This document shows, in pieces, positions 6,567 through 12,504 of a stretch of DNA of 20,783 nucleotides. This stretch comes from VRUE01 sp036524775 (GTDB taxonomy: Bacteria > Actinomycetota > Thermoleophilia > Solirubrobacterales > 70-9). A program made the translations under genes and the position numbers. The notes under the pieces were generated by a model, which saw only the letters and a program-made list of their open reading frames with translations, was not told the DNA's origin and did not search any database. The stretch covers positions 1-20,783 of the forward strand of contig DATDBO010000077.1 in the NCBI GenBank assembly GCA_036524775.1, in the 5' to 3' direction. Position 1 is the stretch's first letter. Each line of letters begins with the position of its first letter.

Positions 6567-6710
6567 ATCGCTGACTTCTATATCCCGATGGTCTACTTCT
6601 GCGATTGATCCTCTCCGGTAGCCAGCCGCCAAGGCACGGGATCGCCCCGTCGCCGTCAACCTCGCCTGGCTCTGCTGACCTTCGCCTATGGATGACCACT
6701 GCGCGCCTCG

Positions 6711-6740
6711 TTGCCACTCGGCGCGCTTGCACCTTGTAAT
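6711..6740 (+). promoter_or_regulatory. predicted integrase promoter
   Basis: TTGCCA (6711-6716) and TGTAAT (6735-6740) each match the sigma-70 consensus at five of six bases, separated by 18 bp. Transcription would start near 6747, upstream of the preferred integrase ATG at 6814 and downstream of the alternative ATG at 6688. This favours the shorter protein. Confidence 0.45.
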
Positions 6741-6763
6741 GTTTTGTCCGTCAACGTCAAAAC
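6741..6763 (+). promoter_or_regulatory. dyad at the integrase transcription start
   Basis: GTTTTG (6741-6746) and CAAAAC (6758-6763) form a perfect 6-bp inverted repeat. An inner CGT/ACG pairing gives a near-continuous dyad. It abuts the predicted -10, so it could be an operator for the XRE or winged-helix regulator, or a leader hairpin. Confidence 0.35.
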
Positions 6764-6813
6764 GGGGCGGCGTCGCGCTAACGACCCGCCCCCGGCTCAC
6801 GAGGTACAAGCTC

Positions 6814-7995
6814 ATGAGCGTTTCCCAGGATACGTCGGCCCCTGCGGCCGGTCCAGGCTGCGGCGACAAGCGGCGGCTCGTCAAGACCAGGACGCCGGGT
6901 GTCTTCAAGCGCCTCGGCGCCGACGGCGGCGTGATCGGCTACGTCTGCGTCTTCCGCAATGCCGGCAGGCAGCGCAAGCGCAGCGCCCGCACCTACGAGG
7001 AGGCGCGGCGGATCAAGCGCGAGAGCGAGACCGACCGCGACCGCGGCGAGCTGCAAGAGCGCACGACGATTACCTTCCTGCGCTACCTGGACGAGTGGGT
7101 CGAGCGCTACCGCGGTCAGGGAAGGCGCGGCTTCCGCGAGAACACGCGCGACGAATACCGCCGCTTGATCGGCGCCTACGTTCGCCCCTACTTCTCCGGC
7201 AGGCTGAAGCTGACCGAGCTGACCACCTACGAGCTGGCGCGCTTTCTCGACCGGCTCGCTGACGAGGGGGAGCAAGGCAAGCGCCTCAGCGACCGCACGA
7301 TCGCCAACATCTCAATGCCGATCCGCGCCGCCCTGGCGACCGCCAAGCGTGAGGGCCTGATCCGCCACAACCCGGCCCAGGGCCTCGCACTGCCCCAGCG
7401 CGAGCGAGTCGCTGGCAACGAGGAAGAGATCAAGGTCTTCAGCCGCGAGCAGCTCACCGCGATCCTGGCGGTGGCGCCCGAGCGCCATCGACCTCTGTTC
7501 GAGCTCCTGGTCACCTGCGGCCTGCGGATCAGTGAGGCGATCGCCCTCCAACGCCTCCACCTTCAACTCGACGTCTCAGCGCCCGAGGTTTGCATCCGCC
7601 GCGCCATCGTCCGCGACCGGATCGTGCCGCCCAAGAGCAAGTACGGCCGTCGCGAGGTCCGGCTACCGGGACCGCTCGCGGCAAGGCTGCGTGCCCACCT
7701 CGCTACCCAGACCGATCAAGACTCGACCGCCCTAGCTTTCCCCAGCGAAGCAGGAGGCCCGCTCAACCCCGGCAATCTCCGCCGCCGCGTCCTCAAGCCG
7801 CTCGTAGAGGAGATCGACGCCCCCTGGGCCGGCTTCCACACGTTCCGCCACACCTTCGCCTCTCTCCACCTGAGCCAAGGCACGAACCTCCTCCAGCTAA
7901 GCCGCGCCCTCGGCCACCACTCACCCGCCTTCACGCTGACCCGCTACACCCACCTGTTGCCGGGCGAGGATGCACCAGCACTAGACCTGAAGTGA
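6814..7995 (+). CDS. int: tyrosine-type site-specific integrase
   Basis: From ATG 6814 the protein is 393 residues. The N-terminal stretch RTPGVFKRLGADGGVIGYVCVF...RTYEEARRIK resembles an arm-type DNA-binding domain. A SAM-like core-binding domain follows (FLRYLDEWVERYR...TRDEYRRLIGAYVRPYF), then the catalytic domain. All catalytic residues are present: R238 in CGLRISEA, a Lys in PPKSKYGRR near 276, H342 and R345 in FHTFRHTF, H368 in ALGHHSP and nucleophile Y378 in LTRYTHL. It catalyses recombination between the tRNA-Arg att sites. GAGG at 6801-6804 precedes the chosen start. An ATG at 6688 is in frame but lies upstream of the predicted promoter and adds 42 atypical residues. The gene ends 32 nt from the convergent unknown gene. 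A decayed relative of its 3' end lies at 13243-13376. Confidence 0.96.
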   Translation: MSVSQDTSAPAAGPGCGDKRRLVKTRTPGVFKRLGADGGVIGYVCVFRNAGRQRKRSARTYEEARRIKRESETDRDRGELQERTTITFLRYLDEWVERYRGQGRRGFRENTRDEYRRLIGAYVRPYFSGRLKLTELTTYELARFLDRLADEGEQGKRLSDRTIANISMPIRAALATAKREGLIRHNPAQGLALPQRERVAGNEEEIKVFSREQLTAILAVAPERHRPLFELLVTCGLRISEAIALQRLHLQLDVSAPEVCIRRAIVRDRIVPPKSKYGRREVRLPGPLAARLRAHLATQTDQDSTALAFPSEAGGPLNPGNLRRRVLKPLVEEIDAPWAGFHTFRHTFASLHLSQGTNLLQLSRALGHHSPAFTLTRYTHLLPGEDAPALDLK

Positions 7996-8027
7996 ATGGC
8001 ATAGAAGCTGTGCCGCCGCCGCTTACG

Positions 8028-8999
8028 TCACCCAGCTGGACTTCGCAATGCGAGGCGAAGATTCAGCATGAGGTTGAAGCAGGTCTTAGCGAGCGTCGAT
8101 TCTGGATCTGTAATGACTAAAGGGGATTTTGCATTCACAGGTTTAGCGAATTCTTGCTGGGCTCGGTAGATCAGTCCATAGGGGTGGTTGCGGACGAGGC
8201 TGTCTCGATCGAATGCGTACTTCAGAGATTGAGCCACGAGGCCCCCGCTAGTCACTGCCGTAGCGGTTGGGTCTGCTGTGCCAAGCGCAAGTGCCGTCGC
8301 TCCGAGGAGCGTGTTGACAGCGAAGCTCAAGCGGCCTCGGTCAAGGGCAATTGCAAGCTCACCCAGCACAGGCTCAATACGGTTAGCCATCGCAGCATAG
8401 GCTTGCTCCTTGGCCGTTGCTGCGGTGCCTGCATCTATTGCCGCAGAAAGATCGATCATTGCCCCACGAAATCGACCCATGAGATGCCGATTCCTTTCAC
8501 GGAAACGCAGCACATCGTCAAGATTCGTCGCGGGATCAAGCCTCATTCCGTTTACGGCGACTTGGATCATGGTGGCCTCGGCAATCGGAGCCTGAGGGTC
8601 TACGGGTGGCAGTACTGACGCAAGCTCGGCAAGTTGCGTCATCGCGACGGGCGCAAATCCCTGATCCCGAGCTTGGAGCTGTGCCTTTCTGATGCTGCGA
8701 AGAACGACCGCTGCGAGCTCCATCCCGTCCGATTGCGCGAGTTGTTCTAGCTCGGGACCGGACTGATCGTCAGGTATCGTCGGATCGACAACGGGCTTGA
8801 TTTCAAATGACGGGGGATACTCGCGAATAAGTCCTGTGTCTCTCAGTGTGTCGCGAAAGTCCTTGTAGTCAGGCCACTGAGGGTGGTAGTCCCCAACTTC
8901 TACTTCCAGCTCCTCCCACACAAGGAGAAGGGACATCAGGTCTGCAGGGTCTGGCGCGAAAAAGTCCGGCAGAACGAGCGCTCGCGCGATCTCGCTCAT
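8028..8999 (-). CDS. hypothetical cargo protein, 323 residues
   Basis: I do not recognise this protein with confidence. It has an acidic N-terminal part with several Trp and Tyr (PDFFAPDPADLMSLLLVWEELEV is an example, given in part). A central helical stretch contains the pattern DVLRFRERNRHLMGRFRGAM (163-182). A Gly/Ala-rich hydrophobic region follows (about 224-258) that could be a membrane-associated or tightly packed segment. The helical FR..R...M..FR pattern faintly recalls DUF6236-type proteins, but this is a weak resemblance. No signal peptide or catalytic motif is obvious. It is the second gene of a minus-strand pair, starting 44 nt after the 130-residue gene, and its base composition is visibly less GC-rich than the core. 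Island position suggests a defence or addiction role by association only. Confidence 0.8.
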   Translation of the reverse strand: MSEIARALVLPDFFAPDPADLMSLLLVWEELEVEVGDYHPQWPDYKDFRDTLRDTGLIREYPPSFEIKPVVDPTIPDDQSGPELEQLAQSDGMELAAVVLRSIRKAQLQARDQGFAPVAMTQLAELASVLPPVDPQAPIAEATMIQVAVNGMRLDPATNLDDVLRFRERNRHLMGRFRGAMIDLSAAIDAGTAATAKEQAYAAMANRIEPVLGELAIALDRGRLSFAVNTLLGATALALGTADPTATAVTSGGLVAQSLKYAFDRDSLVRNHPYGLIYRAQQEFAKPVNAKSPLVITDPESTLAKTCFNLMLNLRLALRSPAG

Positions 9000-9043
9000 G
9001 AGCGACCGGTGCGGCGTGAGGTGCCTGAGATCATCTCGGGAAG

Positions 9044-9436
9044 CTAATCCCGGCCAAAGCCTCGGAACGTGTCCGTCATCTGTTCAGCGGAGGCCTTTCT
9101 GTTTGCAGCCTCGGTTCCAGCCTTTTTCCTGGCTTCGTCCTTGCGTTGCTTCCGGGGAACCACATCAGAATTCGCTTGCCGAACAACACTCTCTAGAAAC
9201 CCCTTGAGGGCAGCCTCGGAGCCCTTCTCCACTCCATCGACAGTAATCGCATCCCGGATGAGCGTTATCCGTCCCCAAACGCCCCCTCGCGTCTCGCGCA
9301 TAAGGATCGAGAGGATCTCGTTGAAGCTTTCGTTCCAGTCTTCATCCCACTCTCCGACCAAGGCTACGCTCAGAGTCCCGGAGTCGTCGACGGCTGCTTC
9401 GTTCCACTCGACCTGCCGCGCTACGTCCTTTGCCAT
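9044..9436 (-). CDS. hypothetical cargo protein, 130 residues
   Basis: Unknown protein. The first two-thirds is acidic, with Trp-rich segments (VEWNEAAVDD, LVGEWDEDWNESF) and a central WGRITLIRDAITVDG strand pattern. The C-terminal 40 residues are strongly basic and Lys/Arg/Ala-rich (PRKQRKDEARKKAG), a likely flexible nucleic-acid-binding tail. ATG 9436 is preferred over an in-frame TTG at 9454. It is the first gene of a two-gene unit with the 323-residue protein and diverges from the MNT/HEPN operon. Small acidic-plus-basic partners of this kind can be antitoxins or adaptors, but nothing here proves it. Confidence 0.72.
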   Translation of the reverse strand: MAKDVARQVEWNEAAVDDSGTLSVALVGEWDEDWNESFNEILSILMRETRGGVWGRITLIRDAITVDGVEKGSEAALKGFLESVVRQANSDVVPRKQRKDEARKKAGTEAANRKASAEQMTDTFRGFGRD

Positions 9437-9553
9437 GTGTTGAGGGTAGACCAATAGGGCGGTGTCCGAATTCGCATGGTCGGCGGGTGATCCTCGGATA
9501 GGGAGGTGAGGGGCCGCCGCAGTCTTGGCTATGTTCCTGTCGCCGGGTCCGAC

Positions 9554-9559
9554 TAAGAT
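9554..9559 (+). promoter_or_regulatory. -10-like element for the MNT/HEPN operon
   Basis: TAAGAT ends 9 nt before the ATG at 9569, and there is no Shine-Dalgarno sequence, which suggests leaderless translation. No clear -35 exists at the normal distance. The 130-bp divergent region also serves the minus-strand unknown pair. Confidence 0.3.
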
Positions 9560-9568
9560 TTTCGGTCT

Positions 9569-9892
9569 ATGTCGATGACGAACGAGTCCCTGATCGACGA
9601 GGCGGGGCGCCGCTTGGCTGCTGCCGCGCCCGGATCGAAGGTGATCCTGTTTGGTTCCCGTGCTCGGGGCGAGGCTCGCCCGGACTCGGATCTCGACCTG
9701 CTTGTAATCGAGCCGGACGAGGTGCCGACGCGTCGCGCGGAGACGGCGCGACTGCGCCGGGAGCTACGAGGGCTTGACGTAGCCCTCGACGTGATCGTCG
9801 TCAGTGCCAAACACGCTGAGGAATGGGGCCATTTCAAGGGCTCGATGTTGAACGAGGCACTGGACGAGGGCCGGGTTCTTGTCGAGGCCTGA
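9569..9892 (+). CDS. MNT-type nucleotidyltransferase antitoxin
   Basis: The 107-residue protein is a minimal nucleotidyltransferase. It shows the motif GSRARGEARPDSDLDLLV: GS at 29-30 and the two metal-binding aspartates at about 41 and 43. The third acidic position is in LDVALDVIVV. Known MntA proteins add AMP to a tyrosine on their HEPN partner and so neutralise its RNase; this is established for the MntA-HepT family and inferred here. The stop at 9890-9892 lies inside the start region of the HEPN gene, so the two are translationally coupled. Antitoxin-first order and overlap support a toxin-antitoxin module serving as cargo and stabiliser of the island. Confidence 0.88.
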   Translation: MSMTNESLIDEAGRRLAAAAPGSKVILFGSRARGEARPDSDLDLLVIEPDEVPTRRAETARLRRELRGLDVALDVIVVSAKHAEEWGHFKGSMLNEALDEGRVLVEA

Positions 9893-10271
9893 AGGCCGGG
9901 ATCTCGCGAAGGTTCTCGCGCGCAAGGCGGAAGGCGACGCGAAGGCAATGCGCAGACTTGCGCCCGACCCGGAGATCGATGACGAGGCGGTTGGCTTCCA
10001 TGCTCAGCAGGCGATCGAGAAGTGGCTCAAGGCGGTGATGGCGCTCCAAGGGCTGGAAGAGGCCCGCATCCATGACCTCGGTCGCCTACTGGAGATTCTT
10101 GGCGAGGCCGGCGTCGATTCGCCTCCGGGCGCTGATTGGCTTGATGGCCTTTCGATCTATGCCGTTCCGCTGCGTTATGCGGACCTTCTGGACGCCGAGC
10201 CGCTCGACCGCGACGCCGCACTTGCGCTGGTCAGCGAAGTCGGAGAGTGGGCCAGCGCTCAGCTTCGCTAG
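9879..10271 (+). CDS. HEPN-domain toxin partner (COG1895-like)
   Basis: The 130-residue all-helical HEPN protein shows the characteristic GFHAQQAIEKWLKAVMALQG (39-58), IHDLGRLL (64-71) and LRYADLL (98-104) segments of the COG1895 type. No clear canonical R-x4-6-H RNase motif is evident, so nuclease activity cannot be claimed from sequence. The start is a TTG at 9879, 14 nt inside the upstream gene; it is preferred because the conserved N-terminal helix (LAKVLARKAEGDAKA) needs it. An internal ATG at 9948 is an alternative but would cut that helix. It pairs with the preceding MNT nucleotidyltransferase. Confidence 0.85.
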   Translation: MSRPEGRDLAKVLARKAEGDAKAMRRLAPDPEIDDEAVGFHAQQAIEKWLKAVMALQGLEEARIHDLGRLLEILGEAGVDSPPGADWLDGLSIYAVPLRYADLLDAEPLDRDAALALVSEVGEWASAQLR

Positions 10272-10280
10272 TCCCGGGAA

Positions 10281-10442
10281 TTAGCCAGCACGCTTGGCGT
10301 GGTCCTCGGCGCTGACGACAATCAACAGCGTTGCGTCGGGATTCCCCTCGTGTAGCTCAATCTGATCAGCGCGGGCTCGGTCGAGCTCCACGTCGAAGTC
10401 ACCGGGCTGTAGGTCGGGGTCTATCCAAGGATCGTTCCTCAT
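10281..10442 (-). CDS. 53-residue hypothetical protein (also present as a fragment in island 2)
   Basis: A short minus-strand frame runs from ATG 10442 to TAA 10281. The product is acidic, with the central motifs DFDVELDRARADQIELHEGNP and a hydrophobic ATLLIVVSAEDHA end. A homologous stretch on the same strand at about 14573-14668 keeps PWI, GNFDAELDRA, SDQIEVHEGNPDA. That second copy supports a real coding sequence. A TAGAAT -10-like hexamer (10459-10454) ends 11 nt before the ATG, so it may be leaderless. Function is unknown; it sits between the HEPN/MNT pair and the 67-residue protein. Confidence 0.6.
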   Translation of the reverse strand: MRNDPWIDPDLQPGDFDVELDRARADQIELHEGNPDATLLIVVSAEDHAKRAG

Positions 10443-10453
10443 GCAGGCCGATG

Positions 10454-10463
10454 ATTCTACAAT
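10454..10463. promoter_or_regulatory. divergent -10-like elements between two small genes
   Basis: On the minus strand TAGAAT (10459-10454) ends 11 nt before the 53-residue gene. On the plus strand TACAAT (10458-10463) could serve the gene at 10530. The two hexamers overlap by two bases, so the promoters would compete. Confidence 0.3.
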
Positions 10464-10529
10464 CTCGCGGACAATAAGTTCCTAGCTGCGGTTGACCGCT
10501 GGGGCAACAACAAGAGGATGGGAAGGGCA

Positions 10530-10733
10530 ATGAGCATCGACAACGGGCCGTCTCCCGCCGCCAGGGTCATGAATGAAGCGATCGACCTCACGATCAAAGG
10601 CCGCTCGCCCTATCCCGACCGGGCCGCCTTCATCGACGCAGACGCGGCATCGGCCGGTCATGAGATCAAGCGCGCAGCCGACGAAGGGCTGCCCGTTGTC
10701 CTCGTTGCCGCCGACAGCAGCACTCAAGCCTGA
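10530..10733 (+). CDS. 67-residue hypothetical protein
   Basis: A short open frame encodes a soluble acidic-basic mix with SPAARVMNEAIDLTIKGR, YPDRAAFIDADAA and a hydrophobic GLPVVLVAAD near the end. I do not recognise it. A GGAAGGG lies only 2 nt before ATG 10530, unusually close; an in-frame ATG at 10518 would add four residues, so the start is uncertain. A lone TGGGGCAA (10500-10507), the motif repeated near both island ends, lies just upstream. The codon use looks like that of genuine genes here (G/C third positions), which supports coding. It is followed by the convergent Abi_C-type gene. Confidence 0.55.
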   Translation: MSIDNGPSPAARVMNEAIDLTIKGRSPYPDRAAFIDADAASAGHEIKRAADEGLPVVLVAADSSTQA

Positions 10734-10770
10734 TGCCGGAAGGGGCTATCAACTAGCGTCGCGCCCGTTC

Positions 10771-11670
10771 TCAGCGCAGACGGCTAGCCAGATAGGCGAT
10801 CGCGCCAGCGGCCCCGGCAATAATCGCCTCGGCCTCTGCGGCATCGACGGCATGCGGTTGTGCGCCAGCGCCGTGTCCACCCTTGCGATTGCGAGGGGTC
10901 ATCGCCACGAGCACCAACTTTTCCATATGTCGCGGCACGACCCCGGCCGCCTCGAGGTGATTGAAGAGAGGCAACGCAGTGTCGCCAGCGTCAAAGGGCA
11001 CGCCGTGGCTTTCAAGCACCACCTTCATCGCGCTCTCGACACTGCAGCCAGCCTCGTGAATCGCTTGCTTGAGCGCTTCAGGCGTCCCGCGATTGAGCTC
11101 AACACGGGCAGACTCAAACTCACGCTTGACACCCCCAGCAAACTCCGGTCGATTTATTGCCGCCAGCCCCGGCCGGATTAGCTCAGCTTCCACTTGCTCG
11201 TCCCCGACGTACTGGAAGCCCTCGGCGGCATTAAGGGCCCACGGTGCCCCGCGGTTGCGGCAGATCACGGTGATTCGCTCCGCCGCCTTATCCAGGGCGT
11301 GACAGGCTTCCAGCGCCGCAGCGATGGCCGCCCGGAAATCAGGCTCGGGGGCATGCATTAGGAGTGCCTTTGCAGCGGCCAGGGAGGGGTCCCGAGGAGG
11401 ACCGCCGAAACTGAGCGACATCTCGGCATCAGTTTGAGCTTGGCCAATCTGTTCCCGCAAGCGATAGCCGACGGCTTCTCCCCATACCTCGTCGACGGCT
11501 GCTAGGTAGTCGGGTGGCCCTCCGTAGCGGTCGCGAAAGAAACAAGCGACGATCACCTTGCTGTTCAACTCGGCCACTTCCGCGAGCACCCGTAGTAGCA
11601 GCTCTCGGGCACCTTCATCGAGGCCCGTCGCCGCCCTTTGCAGTGCAGTTTCCTGCATCGGATCCGTCAT
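10771..11670 (-). CDS. abortive-infection-type protein with C-terminal HEPN domain (Abi_C-like)
   Basis: The 299-residue protein has an N-terminal helical region of unknown function and a C-terminal part (about 185-299) that matches the Abi_C/HEPN pattern. ARVELNRGTPEALKQAIHEA and a CSVESAMKVVLESHG helix lead to LVLVAMTPRNRKGGHGAG, where R260-N-x4-H266 is an R-x5-H motif, the RNase signature of HEPN proteins. Such proteins are thought to cut RNA during phage attack and stop growth. Here the role is inferred from motif and island context. It stands alone: no antitoxin gene overlaps it, so the N-terminal region may be the sensor. The start is ATG 11670; ATG 11658 is an alternative. Confidence 0.78.
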   Translation of the reverse strand: MTDPMQETALQRAATGLDEGARELLLRVLAEVAELNSKVIVACFFRDRYGGPPDYLAAVDEVWGEAVGYRLREQIGQAQTDAEMSLSFGGPPRDPSLAAAKALLMHAPEPDFRAAIAAALEACHALDKAAERITVICRNRGAPWALNAAEGFQYVGDEQVEAELIRPGLAAINRPEFAGGVKREFESARVELNRGTPEALKQAIHEAGCSVESAMKVVLESHGVPFDAGDTALPLFNHLEAAGVVPRHMEKLVLVAMTPRNRKGGHGAGAQPHAVDAAEAEAIIAGAAGAIAYLASRLR

Positions 11671-11888
11671 TCGACCTTAGTCAAGCAAGTCCCGGCCATC
11701 GCAGACTTCATGAGGCAGAAGGTCCTCACATCGGTCTGAAGCTACTTCAGCAATGCCAGAGAGCGCATCGACCCCTGGGGCAACGAATGGGGCAACATGC
11801 CCCACAGACTCCAGCCGATCCCAGCGGGACTCGATTCGCTGAAAAACGCTTGAAACCGGGCTCCACGTAGTCCAGCCGATCCACGGTC
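11671..11888. other. gene-free right end of island 1
   Basis: No supported gene. The stretch holds a small perfect dyad, CTGAAG (11736-11741)/CTTCAG (11745-11750), and the paired TGGGGCAA motifs. It then runs into the distal att repeat. Confidence 0.5.
11776..11804 (+). promoter_or_regulatory. paired TGGGGCAA motifs, candidate integrase arm-type sites (right)
   Basis: TGGGGCAA recurs at 11776-11783 and 11788-11795, again 12 bp apart, 93 nt before the distal att repeat. The second copy also forms a perfect 7-bp inverted repeat with TGCCCCA at 11798-11804. Sequence, spacing and orientation match the left-end pair at 5484-5503. Confidence 0.5.
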
Positions 11889-11938
11889 TCGGTCTACGAA
11901 ACCGAAGGTCACAGGTTCGAATCCTGTCGGGTGCGTTC
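11889..11938 (+). repeat. att repeat, distal copy (attR), partial tRNA-Arg
   Basis: The copy matches 5366-5415 at 49 of 50 bases and contains the tRNA-Arg anticodon loop through the 3' end. The 5' half of the tRNA is absent, so it is not a tRNA gene. The single change (T at 11932) would weaken the acceptor stem. It closes island 1 and also marks the join to the older accessory material. Confidence 0.9.
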
Positions 11939-11962
11939 CTGCCTCTCCCGGCCGCGATTAGC

Positions 11963-11990
11963 TTGTTTCATGTATCGAAACATGAAACAA
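11963..11990. promoter_or_regulatory. perfect 10-bp inverted repeat, likely autoregulatory operator
   Basis: TTGTTTCATG (11963-11972) and CATGAAACAA (11981-11990) are exact inverted repeats around an 8-bp spacer. The site ends 7 nt before the ATG of the winged-helix gene, so a bound protein would block transcription. The downstream winged-helix protein is the obvious candidate ligand, as in AbiEi-type systems where the antitoxin represses its own operon. Confidence 0.65.
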
Positions 11991-11997
11991 TAGCTTG

Positions 11998-12504
11998 ATG
12001 CTGAAGGGGCAAGACGTCGTCGTACTGCTGAAGCTGTTGGGTTCGGCTGAGCCGCTTCCCGTGCGGGATCTTGCCGGCGAGCTCGGCTTCGATGCGGCCG
12101 GTACGCATCGCGCATTACGGCGCCTTGACGAGGCCGGCCTCTACTCGGCCGAGCGCCGGCGGGTTCCTCAGGCGCCCGCTGAAGAGTTCCTCATCCACGC
12201 GGTGAAGTTCAGCTTTCCGGCGAGTTGGGGGCCCGAAGTTGGGGGGATCCCGACCGCGTGGGCCGCCGAGCCGTTGAAGGACGCCCTAGCCGACTCGGCG
12301 GGGCTGCTGCCCGTATGGCCGTACTACAAGGGCACCATGCGCGGGCTCGAACTCGAGCCGCTCCATCCGATGGTTCCCGAGGCTGCCCAGACCAACGCCG
12401 AGTTGTGGCGACGCTTGTCCTTGGTGGACGCGCTGCGGAGCAACGACAGCCCTCGAATCAGGCAGCTGTCGGAAAAGCTTTTAAGAGAGGAGATCGCCTC
12501 GTGA
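11998..12504 (+). CDS. winged-helix regulator, putative antitoxin of a nucleotidyltransferase pair
   Basis: The 168-residue protein has an N-terminal winged helix-turn-helix: VVVLLKLLGSAEPLPVRDLA, then FDAAGTHRALRRLDEAGL as recognition helix and YSAERRRVP as wing (roughly residues 6-58). The C-terminal 110 residues are of unknown fold and likely bind the partner (HAVKFSFPASWGPEVGG, YYKGTMRGLELEP). Its stop overlaps the GTG of the next gene (GTGA), so the two are translationally coupled. The order (DNA-binding protein first, nucleotidyltransferase second) and the perfect palindrome upstream match AbiEi/AbiEii and MenA/MenT logic. A TTG at 11995 is an alternative start. It appears intact although most surrounding genes are broken. 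Confidence 0.82.
   Translation: MLKGQDVVVLLKLLGSAEPLPVRDLAGELGFDAAGTHRALRRLDEAGLYSAERRRVPQAPAEEFLIHAVKFSFPASWGPEVGGIPTAWAAEPLKDALADSAGLLPVWPYYKGTMRGLELEPLHPMVPEAAQTNAELWRRLSLVDALRSNDSPRIRQLSEKLLREEIAS

Larger units (their letters stand above)
5366..11938. mobile_element. 6.6-kb integrative genomic island in tRNA-Arg
   Basis: The element is bounded by the 50-nt att repeats. It carries its own tyrosine integrase (6814-7995), a winged-helix/XRE regulator pair at the tRNA-proximal end, and cargo dominated by toxin-antitoxin or abortive-infection-like genes. Both ends have pairs of TGGGGCAA motifs that look like integrase arm sites. No capsid, terminase, conjugation or replication gene is visible, so it resembles a small integrative or satellite-like island, not a prophage or a conjugative element. 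Parts, such as 8028-9436, are visibly less GC-rich than the core, in line with transfer. Integrase, both att repeats and the paired end motifs all look intact, so excision is possible in principle. Confidence 0.85.

Noticed and set aside
11889..11938. Second tRNA-Arg gene
   Set aside because: Only the 3' half is present; no D arm or 5' acceptor strand precedes it, so it is an att repeat.
5366..11938. Prophage
   Set aside because: Integrase and an XRE regulator are present, but no terminase, portal, capsid, tail or lysis gene can be recognised.
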